Origin: JAJTFW01 sp031411335
GTDB taxonomy: Bacteria; Bacteroidota; Bacteroidia; AKYH767-A; OLB10
Assembly (NCBI GenBank): GCA_031411335.1
Contig: JANOAX010000098.1
Location: 1 to 22,580, forward strand
Direction of reading: 5' to 3'
Length of the DNA: 22,580 bases
Each line of letters starts with the position of its first letter. Within the stretch, counting starts at the first letter, position 1. Shown here piece by piece: positions 14,497-22,580 of this stretch. A program made the position numbers and the translations under genes. The notes beneath the pieces were generated by a model that was given only the letters and a program-made list of their open reading frames with translations, was not told where the DNA came from and searched no databases.

Positions 14497-16023
14497 ATGG
14501 AAATTCAATTGCGCTCTGCCTTACTCTCTGTATATCATAAAGATGGACTCGATAAAATTGTGGATGGTTTACATCGACTTGGAGTTATATTATATGCAAC
14601 GGGTGGAACTTTTGATTTTATTAAGGAAAGAGGAATTCCAGTCATTCCAGTGGAAGATATTACGGGCTACCCTTCCATCCTTGGAGGAAGAGTGAAGACT
14701 TTGCATCCAGGTGTTTTTGGAGGAATCTTGGCTATAAGAAACGATCAAGTCCATCAAGAGGAAATGAAAAAACATCAACTTCCCTTTATTGATTTAGTAG
14801 TTGTTGATTTGTATCCCTTCGAAGACACGGTGAAAGCAGGCGGATCGGCAGAAGCGATTATCGAAAAAATTGACATTGGAGGAATCAGTTTAATAAGAGG
14901 GGCTGCCAAAAATTTCAATGACGTCTTGATCATTCCATCGGTAAATGATTATTCCTTATTGATAGATGTAATTGAAAACCATAATGGTAATACATCTTTA
15001 GAAATCAGAAGAAACCAAGCTCAGAAAGCATTTGGAGTCAGTAGTCATTATGATGGTGCTATCAATTCATGGTTTACGCATGGGAAATTGATGGATGATC
15101 AGATTCAGATGCCTTCAAGCTGGGAAAGCAGATCCCTTCGTTATGGTGAAAATCCGCATCAAAAAGCAATGTTCCACGGAAACATAGCCGAAGTATTCAC
15201 TCAACTTCACGGTAAAGAGCTTAGTTACAACAATTTATTAGATGTTGATGCAGCGATCGCATTAATTCGAGATTTTTCGGAACCAAGTGTTGCGGTCATC
15301 AAACATAATAATGCATGTGGATTAGCATCTGATGACAATTTGTTCACTGCTTGGGAAAAAGCATTTGCTGGAGATCCAGTTTCTGCGTTTGGAGGAATCT
15401 TGGTTGCCAATCGTGAAATTACTTTAGAAGTTGCAGAAGCGATGAATTCGCTGTTTTTTGAAGTACTCTTAGCTCCCGGATTTACAGACGAAGCCTTACA
15501 GGTACTTCAATCAAAAAAGAATAGGATGATATTGAAAACCAATTCATTCACCGCTCCAAAAACTATTTTCAGAAGCGCTATGAACGGCATTTTGGAACAA
15601 GACGCAGATCAAATCACTGAAACGAGTTCCCATCTAAAAAACGTAACACTGAAAGAAGCATCGGCATCAGAAATTAATGATCTACTCTTTGCCAACAAAA
15701 TTGTGAAGCATAGCAAGAGCAATGCAATTGTTCTAGCAAAAAACGGACAATTATTAGCCAGCGGAGTAGGTCAAACTTCTCGAATTGATGCGTTAAAACA
15801 AGCCATTTCAAAAGCAGGTCATTTTGGCTTTTCTTTAGAGGGAGCGGTGATGGCTTCGGATGCATTTTTTCCATTTCCCGATTGTGTAGAAATTGCACAT
15901 CAAGCAGGCATCACATCGGTGATACAACCTGGTGGATCCATGCGCGACCAAGAATCAGTGGACAAAGCCAACGAACTCGGCATTTCGATGGTGATTACGG
16001 GTGTTCGTCATTTTAAACATTAA
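14497..16023 (+). CDS. purH: Bifunctional AICAR formyltransferase / IMP cyclohydrolase
   Basis: PurH catalyses the last two steps of de novo purine synthesis: formylation of AICAR with 10-formyl-tetrahydrofolate, then ring closure to IMP. The 508-residue cytosolic enzyme has an N-terminal MGS-like cyclohydrolase domain (about 1-195; LYATGGTFDFIKERGIPVIP, GGRVKTLHPGVFGG, DLVVVDLYPFEDTV, IGGISLIRGAAKN). The transformylase domain follows, with LRYGENPHQKA and the catalytic Lys269-His270 pair in KHNNACG, then DPVSAFGGI. The C-terminus reads DAFFPFPDCVEIAHQAGI ... VITGVRHFKH, as in the family. The start is the ATG at 14497; an in-frame TTG further upstream falls inside the promoter box. It lies 147 bases before mreB in the same direction, an order common in Bacteroidota. 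Confidence 0.98.
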   Translation: MEIQLRSALLSVYHKDGLDKIVDGLHRLGVILYATGGTFDFIKERGIPVIPVEDITGYPSILGGRVKTLHPGVFGGILAIRNDQVHQEEMKKHQLPFIDLVVVDLYPFEDTVKAGGSAEAIIEKIDIGGISLIRGAAKNFNDVLIIPSVNDYSLLIDVIENHNGNTSLEIRRNQAQKAFGVSSHYDGAINSWFTHGKLMDDQIQMPSSWESRSLRYGENPHQKAMFHGNIAEVFTQLHGKELSYNNLLDVDAAIALIRDFSEPSVAVIKHNNACGLASDDNLFTAWEKAFAGDPVSAFGGILVANREITLEVAEAMNSLFFEVLLAPGFTDEALQVLQSKKNRMILKTNSFTAPKTIFRSAMNGILEQDADQITETSSHLKNVTLKEASASEINDLLFANKIVKHSKSNAIVLAKNGQLLASGVGQTSRIDALKQAISKAGHFGFSLEGAVMASDAFFPFPDCVEIAHQAGITSVIQPGGSMRDQESVDKANELGISMVITGVRHFKH

Positions 16024-16072
16024 TGAGTTCATAATTCAGTTTTTCTTTCCAATTTTGCATACTCGATAAAAT

Positions 16073-16080
16073 TACCTTGC
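16073..16080 (+). promoter_or_regulatory. Candidate -7 box (TACCTTGC) for the mreB operon
   Basis: TACCTTGCA resembles the TACCTTTGCA form of the Bacteroidota -7 region with one T missing. A TTTTG (16053-16057) lies 15 bases upstream as a possible -33 element, slightly close. Transcription from here would give a leader of about 85 bases containing the hairpin at 16098-16134. Confidence 0.35.
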
Positions 16081-16097
16081 AACAGTCAAGAGTAGGG

Positions 16098-16134
16098 CTA
16101 AATTTCGAGATCACAAAACAACTCGAAGATTTAG
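16098..16134 (+). promoter_or_regulatory. 12-bp stem-loop in the mreB leader
   Basis: CTAAATTTCGAG (16098-16109) pairs with CTCGAAGATTTAG (16122-16134): 12 pairs with a single bulged G and a 12-base loop. No T tract follows, so it does not look like a terminator. It ends 36 bases before the mreB ATG. Confidence 0.5.
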
Positions 16135-16170
16135 CAATCTTAATTAATCAACTAAAAGAAGCGCGCAAGT

Positions 16171-17193
16171 ATGGGACTCTTTGATTTCCTCACCCAGGAG
16201 ATAGCCATCGATTTAGGGACAGCAAATACACTCATCATTCACAATGACAAAGTTGTAGTTGATGAACCTTCAATCGTAGCTATCGACCGAACCACGGGTA
16301 GAATTATTGCTGTTGGAAAACAAGCCATGATGATGCATGGTAAGACACATGAAAACATCAAGACGGTTCGACCATTGAAAGATGGAGTTATCGCCGATTT
16401 TGAAGCTGCCGAGCAAATGATCAAGGGTATGATTCGAATGATCAGCTCAGGAAGTAAAGTTTTTACGCCTTCATTGCGCATGGTAATTTGTATTCCATCA
16501 GGAATTACGGAAGTTGAAAAGCGTGCTGTTCGTGACTCTGCAGAACATGCAGGTGCGAAGGAAGTGTATTTAATTCATGAGCCGATGGCTGCTGCAATCG
16601 GTATTGGAATCGATGTAGAAGAGCCGATGGGAAATATGATCATCGATATTGGTGGTGGTACTTCTGAAATTGCGGTCATCGCATTAGGTGGAATTGTATG
16701 CGACCAAAGTATTCGTGTTGCTGGTGATGCATTCACCACCGATATTTGGGATTACATGCGTCGTCAACATAATATTTTAATTGGAGAGCGTACTGCAGAG
16801 CGAATTAAAATTGAAGTAGGATCTGCACTTCCTGAATTGGACAATGCACCTCCTGATTTTGCTGTACATGGAAGAGATTTGATGACCGGTATTCCAAAAG
16901 AAATTACAGTGAGTTATCCAGAAATTGCACATGCTTTGGATAAGTCCATCAGTAAAATTGAAGAAGCGATTTTAAAAGCGCTTGAAATTACACCTCCTGA
17001 ATTATCAGCGGATATTTTCCGTACTGGAATTTATTTAACAGGTGGTGGAGCCTTACTTCGTGGATTGGACAAAAGAATTTCAATGAAAACCAAACTACCA
17101 GTACATGTAGCCGAAGATCCACTTCGCGCTGTAGTAAGAGGTACGGGTATTGCATTAAAAAATATTCATCGATACAAATTCCTTCAACATTAA
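16171..17193 (+). CDS. mreB: Rod-shape-determining actin-like protein MreB
   Basis: MreB is the bacterial actin homologue that polymerises under the inner membrane and guides lateral peptidoglycan synthesis by the Rod complex. The 340-residue protein is of normal length. It starts with the membrane-associating MGLFDFLTQE segment, followed by the first nucleotide loop IDLGTANTLI (about residues 13-22), RPLKDGVIADFEAAEQMI, the second phosphate loop IIDIGGGTSEIAVI around Asp159, HEPMAAAIGIGI, and the adenosine motif YLTGGGALLRGL near residue 290. It is the first gene of mreB-mreC-mreD-mrdA-rodA. The leader contains a stem-loop. No anomaly is visible in the protein. Confidence 0.98.
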   Translation: MGLFDFLTQEIAIDLGTANTLIIHNDKVVVDEPSIVAIDRTTGRIIAVGKQAMMMHGKTHENIKTVRPLKDGVIADFEAAEQMIKGMIRMISSGSKVFTPSLRMVICIPSGITEVEKRAVRDSAEHAGAKEVYLIHEPMAAAIGIGIDVEEPMGNMIIDIGGGTSEIAVIALGGIVCDQSIRVAGDAFTTDIWDYMRRQHNILIGERTAERIKIEVGSALPELDNAPPDFAVHGRDLMTGIPKEITVSYPEIAHALDKSISKIEEAILKALEITPPELSADIFRTGIYLTGGGALLRGLDKRISMKTKLPVHVAEDPLRAVVRGTGIALKNIHRYKFLQH

Positions 17194-17247
17194 TTGATAG
17201 AGGAAATTCCTTTATTGATAATCCAACACGTTGAATAAACTGCAGAC

Positions 17248-18090
17248 ATGAGGTTACTCTTCCAGCTTATATGGCGAAATAACTTTACTTTATTTTTTGT
17301 CCTGCTACAAATATTTTGTTTCTATCTCATTGCAAAGAATAATCGATTTCAGCAAGCTTCGGTTTTGAATGCGACCAATCAGGTAGTGACGAATACGATG
17401 GAAGTGGTGAATTATGTTAAAGAGTACATCCATCTTCGCGACAACAACACCAGCTTAGCTGAAGAAAACGCAAGATTGAGAACATTGCTTACTGAAAATA
17501 AATACGAACTGAATTCGGTTTATTCTCCTGTAAAAGATTCCATCAACTTACAGCAATATGAGTACATCACTGCCAATGTGATCAACAACTCATTGCATCA
17601 CCGCAATAATTTTATTACGCTTAACAAAGGAAGTTTGCAAGGTGTAAAACCTGAGATGGGTGTAATTGGTCCGAAAGGAATTGTTGGAATTGTAAATCAT
17701 GTTTCAGAACATTATTGTACGGTGATGTCATTGTTGCACAAAGAAAGTAGCTCGTCAGTGATGATTAAGCGAAACAAATTCTTTGGATCGTTGAAATGGG
17801 ATGGCGAAAATCCAAATTACATGTATCTGAATGAAATTGACAAAACGGTTCCTATTATTAAAGGCGATTCTATTGTCACTACTGCCTTTTCATCTACGTA
17901 CCCTTCAGGAATTTTTATTGGGCGCGTAGTCGATTTTCAAGTGGAGCCGGGCTCCCCTTTCTATAAGATAAAAGTAAGACTGGCGATGAACTTCAGTGGG
18001 TTAAGCCATGTTTATGTGGTTAGAAATTTAATGAAGAAAGAGCAGAGTTCCTTAGAGGGACTCAATAAAGCGAAGGAGGACGAACAATGA
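17248..18090 (+). CDS. mreC: Rod-shape-determining protein MreC
   Basis: MreC is a periplasmic scaffold of the elongasome that links MreB, MreD and the PBP2-RodA synthase. The 280-residue bitopic membrane protein has a short cytoplasmic start (MRLLFQLIWRNN), one transmembrane helix at about residues 12-30 (FTLFFVLLQIFCFYLIAK), a coiled coil at about 55-90 (EYIHLRDNNTSLAEENARLR), and the two-barrel MreC domain (ITLNKGSLQGVKPEMGVIGP, IVGIVNHVSEHYCTVMSLLH, SGIFIGRVVDFQ). It ends in a short charged tail. The stop codon overlaps the mreD start by four bases (ATGA), indicating translational coupling. Confidence 0.96.
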   Translation: MRLLFQLIWRNNFTLFFVLLQIFCFYLIAKNNRFQQASVLNATNQVVTNTMEVVNYVKEYIHLRDNNTSLAEENARLRTLLTENKYELNSVYSPVKDSINLQQYEYITANVINNSLHHRNNFITLNKGSLQGVKPEMGVIGPKGIVGIVNHVSEHYCTVMSLLHKESSSSVMIKRNKFFGSLKWDGENPNYMYLNEIDKTVPIIKGDSIVTTAFSSTYPSGIFIGRVVDFQVEPGSPFYKIKVRLAMNFSGLSHVYVVRNLMKKEQSSLEGLNKAKEDEQ

Positions 18091-18605
18091 TCTTAGTTAT
18101 TCTACGTCACCTCTTCCGTTTCTTACTCTTGATGAGTTTACAAATTTTGATTCTGAATAATATTCAATTGGGCACATTCATCAATCCTTTCTTGTATATT
18201 TTGTTTTTATTGTCGTTGCCTGTTAATTTGCCCAAGCTTTTGTTGCTGCCAATTGCATTCCTCACAGGACTTTCTATTGACATGTTTCAAAACACACCAG
18301 GAATGCATGCTTCGGCTTGTTTGTTTATGATGTACCTTCGACCTTATTGGTTAAAAATGATTTCTCCACGTGATGGGTATGATATTGAAACCGAACCTTC
18401 CATCAAAAAGTTGGGATTTGCTTGGTATATAGCCTATGCTTCGCTTTTGGTATTTGTTCACCATTTATTCTTATTCTTCATTGAAGTTTTTCGCTTCTCC
18501 GAATTTTTCGATACCCTTACCCGAATCGCATTAAGTAGTCTGTTAACTTTACTTTTAATTATCATTGCCCAATACCTCACATCAAAACCAAAGACTACGA
18601 ATTAA
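18087..18605 (+). CDS. mreD: Rod-shape-determining protein MreD
   Basis: MreD is a small integral inner-membrane partner of MreC. The 172-residue protein is almost entirely hydrophobic, with about five transmembrane segments. These begin with LFRFLLLMSLQILILNNIQL and include a GLSIDMFQNTPGMHASACLF loop, whose Asp in a D-x-F/L-x-x-T/S-P-G-x-H pattern is characteristic of Bacteroidota MreD. It is identified by this motif and by position between mreC and mrdA. Its ATG overlaps the mreC stop. A 115-base gap follows before mrdA. Confidence 0.93.
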   Translation: MILVILRHLFRFLLLMSLQILILNNIQLGTFINPFLYILFLLSLPVNLPKLLLLPIAFLTGLSIDMFQNTPGMHASACLFMMYLRPYWLKMISPRDGYDIETEPSIKKLGFAWYIAYASLLVFVHHLFLFFIEVFRFSEFFDTLTRIALSSLLTLLLIIIAQYLTSKPKTTN

Positions 18606-18667
18606 ATTAATAGATTCATTGAATTGCGCTTCTGCATTTCACTAATACCATCAAAAAAATGAACAAT

Positions 18668-18684
18668 AAAAACAACTTGTTTTT
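18668..18684 (+). promoter_or_regulatory. A/T palindrome between mreD and mrdA
   Basis: AAAAACAACTTGTTTTT is perfectly self-complementary around a central C, 36 bases before mrdA. It could form a weak attenuator hairpin or mark a protein-binding site. The only gap in the mre cluster long enough for a promoter lies here. Confidence 0.3.
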
Positions 18685-18720
18685 GTTGAGGGAATGGGAA
18701 CTAATTCCTACTAATTAAAA

Positions 18721-20640
18721 ATGTATAATCCAGGATCAAGTCAGCGAATAGTGTTTTTAGGTATCATCACCTCGGTGGTGATTATTTTCTTGATCCGATT
18801 ATTTTATGTTCAAGTAATTAATGAAAGTTATTCGGTCTCGGCCACCAATAACGTATTAAGATACATCACCGACTACCCAGCACGCGGAATGATTTATGAC
18901 CGCAAAGGAAAAATCGTTGCATTCAATCAGGCAGTTTACGATTTGATGGTCATTCCCAAGCAAGTGAAAGAAATCGATACGCTTGAGTTTTGCAAATTAT
19001 TAGATATTAGCAAAGAGTCGTTCATAGATAAAATGAAAAAGGCGACTTCGTTTTCTCGAATGAAGGCTAGTACATTTGAAAAACAAATTTCTGCAGAGTC
19101 CTTCGCTTCATTCCAGGAAAAACTTTACAAGTTTCAAGGATTCTATGTTCAGCCACGAACATTGAGAAAATATCCCAATAACACGGCTGCTCACGTCTTG
19201 GGATATATTGGTGAGGTAAACGATGAGTTAATTGCTAAGAATCCTTACTATCGAATTGGCGATTATATTGGTATCAGCGGAATCGAACAAAGCTATGAGT
19301 TAGAGCTTAGAGGTCGGCGAGGTGTTCGTATTGTGATGGTAGATGTATTTAATCGAGAAAAGGGAAGTTACAAAGGCGGGATCTATGATACGATAGCAAT
19401 TGCTGGACAAAATTTAGTGGCGACGTTGGATGCCGACTTACAATCGTACGGAGAACTACTCTTGCAAAATAAAATTGGATCAGTTGTAGCCATCGAACCA
19501 CAAACGGGAGAAATTTTAGCGATGATTTCATCTCCCTCCTACGATCCTAATTTATTAGTAGGAAGAGTTCGTTCAAAGAATTACGGATACTTATTAAAGG
19601 ATGAAAATAAGCCCTTGTTCAACCGAGCCATGCAAGCTTATTATCCACCGGGCTCTACTTTTAAATTAACGAATGCATTGGCAGCCTTGCAAGAAGGCAT
19701 CATTGGCATTAATACTTCCTATCCACATTCTTTTGTTGTTGGAAGCAAGAGTATAAAATGTCACCCTCACCCTCCAATCGCATTAGAAGGTGCTATCCAA
19801 TATTCTTGTAATCCCTATTTCTGTAATACGTTTAGATCTTTTGTCGACAATCGGAAATATGGCTCCAGTGAAAATGGCTACCGATTATGGCGAGAATACC
19901 AGATGAGTTTTGGTGTTGGAAAAAAGATTGGAGTAGATATGCCCCACGAATTAAAAGGACTGATTCCAACGGTTGAATTTTATGATAAATACTACGGGAA
20001 AGGACATTGGAAAGCTTCTACTATTTATTCGCTTGGAATTGGTCAAGGTGAGTTAGGTATTAACCCGATGCAAATGGCTAATATCATTTGCATCATTGCG
20101 AACAAAGGATATTACTATACTCCTCATGTTATTAAACAGATTGGAAAATATCCGAACACCACAAGAAACTTAGGTGAACGACATTATACGAAAGTATCAG
20201 CAGAAAACTTTACCATCATTCAAGATGGAATGCAACGTGTAGTTGAGGCTGGTACTGCGAGAGTGGCGAGATTCGATTCACTCGTTATTTGTGGAAAAAC
20301 GGGGACGGCGCAAAATCCACATGGAAAAGATCATAGTCTCTTTGTAGCCTTTGCTCCGAGAGATAATCCAAAGATTGCCATTGCTGTGATGGTTGAAAAC
20401 GCAGGATTTGGAGCAACATGGGCAGCACCTATTGCCAGTTTAATGATGGAAAAATATTTAAAAGATTCTGTTAAACGACACGACCTTGAAGAACGAATGC
20501 TTAAAGGATATTTACTTCCACTTCAAAACAAGAGCCTAGAAAATCCTGGATTAAAAGTAAAAGATAGTACGCTGGTGAACCCGAAAAATAAAAAAGGTTC
20601 GAGCGTTGCTTTGTTAAATGATAAAAAGAAAAAGAAATAA
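18721..20640 (+). CDS. mrdA: Penicillin-binding protein 2 (elongasome transpeptidase)
   Basis: PBP2 crosslinks new peptidoglycan during cell elongation, working with the glycosyltransferase RodA. The 639-residue class B PBP has one transmembrane helix at about residues 10-32 (VFLGIITSVVIIFLIRLFYV). The pedestal follows (DYPARGMIYDRKGKIVAFNQ; LGYIGEV; GISGIEQSYELELRGRRG), then the transpeptidase domain. Active-site motifs are all present: STFK with Ser312 and Lys315, SCN at 362-364, and KTGTAQ at 526-531. The C-terminal ~50 residues are a Lys/Asn-rich tail ending KKKKK, which is low complexity. It is followed 23 bases later by rodA. The family and partner assignment rest on motifs and on the neighbour rodA. 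Confidence 0.97.
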   Translation: MYNPGSSQRIVFLGIITSVVIIFLIRLFYVQVINESYSVSATNNVLRYITDYPARGMIYDRKGKIVAFNQAVYDLMVIPKQVKEIDTLEFCKLLDISKESFIDKMKKATSFSRMKASTFEKQISAESFASFQEKLYKFQGFYVQPRTLRKYPNNTAAHVLGYIGEVNDELIAKNPYYRIGDYIGISGIEQSYELELRGRRGVRIVMVDVFNREKGSYKGGIYDTIAIAGQNLVATLDADLQSYGELLLQNKIGSVVAIEPQTGEILAMISSPSYDPNLLVGRVRSKNYGYLLKDENKPLFNRAMQAYYPPGSTFKLTNALAALQEGIIGINTSYPHSFVVGSKSIKCHPHPPIALEGAIQYSCNPYFCNTFRSFVDNRKYGSSENGYRLWREYQMSFGVGKKIGVDMPHELKGLIPTVEFYDKYYGKGHWKASTIYSLGIGQGELGINPMQMANIICIIANKGYYYTPHVIKQIGKYPNTTRNLGERHYTKVSAENFTIIQDGMQRVVEAGTARVARFDSLVICGKTGTAQNPHGKDHSLFVAFAPRDNPKIAIAVMVENAGFGATWAAPIASLMMEKYLKDSVKRHDLEERMLKGYLLPLQNKSLENPGLKVKDSTLVNPKNKKGSSVALLNDKKKKK

Positions 20641-20663
20641 ATATTTTCGATTGATATTAACTC

Positions 20664-21926
20664 ATGCGCAAACAAAATTCCATATTCGAAAATATTGACT
20701 GGTTGTTGGTCGTATTTTATTTGGTGCTTGTATTACTTGGCTGGATTAATATTTATGCAGCGGTTTACAATGAAGAACACAAAAACATGTTCGACCTTAC
20801 TCAAAGTTACGGTCGACAAATGTTGTGGATTGGAACGTCGCTTGTTATTGGGTTAGCTATTCTAGTTATAGATGGAAAATTTTATGCAGCCTTTTCTTTT
20901 CCCATTTACATTGTCACGATGGGGATTTTGCTTGTTGTACTTGTCATTGCGCGGGATGTACAAGGTGCGCGCTCGTGGATTGAAATAGGGACTTTCAAAT
21001 TACAACCTTCGGAGTTTGCAAAATTTGCTACGAACATGGCATTGGCAAAATACTTGAGTGCATTAGGCATTCGGATGGAGGATATGAAAACCAAAATCAC
21101 TGCAGGACTTCTTATACTTTTACCCATGGCGCTAGTACTCTTACAAAATGACACCGGTTCTGCTTTAGTATTCATTGCATTCATTTTCGTACTTTATAGA
21201 GAGGGTTTATCTCAAAACGTACTCGTTTTTGGATTCTTTGCGGGCGTATTATTTATACTAGCCTTAATGGTTCCGAACACTGTGCTTATTGGAGTGATTG
21301 GAGGATTAGGCGTAGTTGCTTATTTACTCATGCGTAAAACAAAAAATAACTTAATTGTAATTTTGATTATCACGGCGCTTTGTTCAGGAATTGTTTTTAG
21401 TGTGGATTATGCATTTAACGAAATACTGCAAACCCATCAACGGGAGCGTATCGAGGTATTGTTAGGGAAAAGAAGTGATCCAAAAGGCGCTGGATATAAT
21501 GTAAATCAAAGTTTAATTGCGATTGGTTCTGGTGGCTTAACAGGTAAAGGATTTTTGCAAGGCACACAAACAAAATTCGATTTTGTGCCAGAGCAAAGCA
21601 CCGATTTTATTTTCTGCACCGTAGGCGAAGAATGGGGCTTTGTTGGAACTTCATTTGTTTTAATTTTATTTACGTTACTTCTCTATCGAATCGTATTTAT
21701 TGCTGAACGGCAACGCTCTACCTATACTCGAATTTATGCCTATGGAGTAGCTTCGATTTTGTTTTTCCATTTAATGATTAATGTAGGAATGGCCATAGGA
21801 TTAGCTCCTGTAATTGGAATTCCATTACCTTTCTTTAGTTATGGCGGATCTTCACTTTGGGGATTTACCGTATTATTATTTGTACTGATTAAATTGGATA
21901 GTTATCGAATGTACATCTTACGATGA
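20664..21926 (+). CDS. rodA: Peptidoglycan glycosyltransferase RodA
   Basis: RodA is the SEDS-family polymerase that builds glycan strands from lipid II in the elongasome. The 420-residue polytopic membrane protein has about ten transmembrane segments. Family motifs are ARSWIEIGTFKLQPSEFAKF near residues 102-121, and the large periplasmic loop with GYNVNQSLIAIGSGGLTGKG, followed by FVPEQSTDFIF, in which Asp314 matches the catalytic Asp (Asp262 in E. coli). GIPLPFFSYGGSSLWG lies near the C-terminus. The stop codon overlaps the ATG of the next gene by four bases. Confidence 0.97.
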   Translation: MRKQNSIFENIDWLLVVFYLVLVLLGWINIYAAVYNEEHKNMFDLTQSYGRQMLWIGTSLVIGLAILVIDGKFYAAFSFPIYIVTMGILLVVLVIARDVQGARSWIEIGTFKLQPSEFAKFATNMALAKYLSALGIRMEDMKTKITAGLLILLPMALVLLQNDTGSALVFIAFIFVLYREGLSQNVLVFGFFAGVLFILALMVPNTVLIGVIGGLGVVAYLLMRKTKNNLIVILIITALCSGIVFSVDYAFNEILQTHQRERIEVLLGKRSDPKGAGYNVNQSLIAIGSGGLTGKGFLQGTQTKFDFVPEQSTDFIFCTVGEEWGFVGTSFVLILFTLLLYRIVFIAERQRSTYTRIYAYGVASILFFHLMINVGMAIGLAPVIGIPLPFFSYGGSSLWGFTVLLFVLIKLDSYRMYILR

Positions 21927-22580
21927 AAACAAACACATTGCTATTACTTTTTTTATTTTTTTGCCTTTCATTCACTACATCCGTTGCGCAAGTACTCAGG
22001 AATTGTGGAGTTTGCGGAGAATATTATTTAGAATCCATTCCGGAGGTCGCTTCTGGAATTATTTTCAAGGACGATTTTACTTTTGAATTCTTCTTTTCGA
22101 GTGGAGCATTAGATCGTTTTGGAATTGGAACCTGGAAGGAAGAACTTTCAAAAGACAATAAAAAAATGGTAGTACTGAATTCAGACCCCACGAAGAAAAA
22201 CCCATTGTCATTGGCAAATTCCTCTCGAAAAAAAGGAAAATCCACAACTGTTAAAATGATTGATATTAATCCAAGTTTGAGTACTTATTTTATTGCTATT
22301 GGATTCATCGACAACGATACTGTTTACACCTATTGTGATCAGCAAGGAGAAGCAGTATTAGATGGAGAAACTTTCGACAGCCTTCAAATTGCATTTGAGT
22401 TTTGTCCTGATCATATGCTTAGCATTCCATCTACAAAAAATTATAATTATTTTCAAGTTAAAAGTGATGAGAATTTATTTGAAATATTTTTCCGCGATTT
22501 TACATTATCTGTAGAGGAAGATGGACTTGAAGGAAATCATCCGGTAATAAAAGGTCATTATCAATATATAAAAAGCAAAT
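21923..22580 (+). CDS. Secreted protein of unknown function, partial (runs off right edge)
   Basis: An open frame starts at the ATG overlapping the rodA stop (ATGA) and continues to the window end, giving 219 residues without a stop. A signal peptide is clear: MKTNTLLLLFLFFCLSFTTS then VA, with Gln23 as the likely first mature residue. The mature start has a Cys pair, NCGVCGEYYLE. The rest alternates hydrophobic and polar residues (FTFEFFFSSGALDRFGIGTW; STYFIAIGFIDNDTVYTYCD; SLQIAFEFCPDHM), as in small beta-sandwich domains. I do not recognise the family. The overlap implies translational coupling to rodA, which suggests an envelope-related role but proves nothing. Confidence 0.75.
   Translation, partial: MKTNTLLLLFLFFCLSFTTSVAQVLRNCGVCGEYYLESIPEVASGIIFKDDFTFEFFFSSGALDRFGIGTWKEELSKDNKKMVVLNSDPTKKNPLSLANSSRKKGKSTTVKMIDINPSLSTYFIAIGFIDNDTVYTYCDQQGEAVLDGETFDSLQIAFEFCPDHMLSIPSTKNYNYFQVKSDENLFEIFFRDFTLSVEEDGLEGNHPVIKGHYQYIKSK

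Noticed and set aside
22024..22245. A 73-codon minus-strand frame at the right end
   Set aside because: It lies opposite the secreted protein gene coupled to rodA, whose signal peptide and frame are much more convincing.

Overview
The window comes from a member of the Bacteroidota, probably a free-living aerobe. The evidence is an AT-rich sequence; almost no Shine-Dalgarno signals before start codons; TAnnTTTG-type -7 boxes; two cargo proteins of the type IX secretion system; a TonB-dependent receptor with a carboxypeptidase-regulatory N-terminal domain; a lipoprotein with a Bacteroidota surface-export signal (CRKDD); and the purH-mreBCD-mrdA-rodA order common in this phylum. Species cannot be named from what is visible. 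TAA, TAG and TGA all end intact genes, so the genetic code is standard.

Region 1 (1-7880) has a phosphate and nucleic-acid theme. On the minus strand, read right to left, are a secreted DNase-I-fold (EEP) nuclease or phosphatase, a sixA-like phosphohistidine phosphatase interrupted by one in-frame TGA, a small Lys/Ala-rich histone-H1-like protein, and polyphosphate kinase ppk1, cut off by the left edge. The H1-like gene ends 9 bases before ppk1 starts. Divergent from the nuclease, on the plus strand, are a TonB-dependent receptor and a surface lipoprotein with two OB-fold-like (DUF5689-type) halves, closed by a strong terminator. My inference is that the nuclease, lipoprotein and receptor scavenge extracellular nucleic acid or another phosphoester, and that ppk1 with the H1-like protein handles the intracellular polyphosphate store.

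Region 2 (7826-8317) is a 492-base gene-free stretch between convergent genes. It holds three arrays of degenerate units about 10 bp long, one inverted relative to the other two, a duplicated tail, and a GC-rich palindrome.

Region 3 (8318-10878) is a tyrosine catabolism operon on the minus strand: hmgA, then hpd.

Region 4 (10879-14496) has two large secreted proteins on the minus strand. One is a seven-repeat beta-propeller with a typical type IX sorting domain. The other is a beta-rich protein with an atypical C-terminal domain. A terminator hairpin lies directly in front of the propeller gene, and a C10 homopolymer lies upstream of the second gene.

Region 5 (14497-22580) is purH followed by the rod-shape and elongasome cluster mreB, mreC, mreD, mrdA (PBP2) and rodA. 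A secreted protein of unknown function overlaps the rodA stop codon and runs off the right edge.
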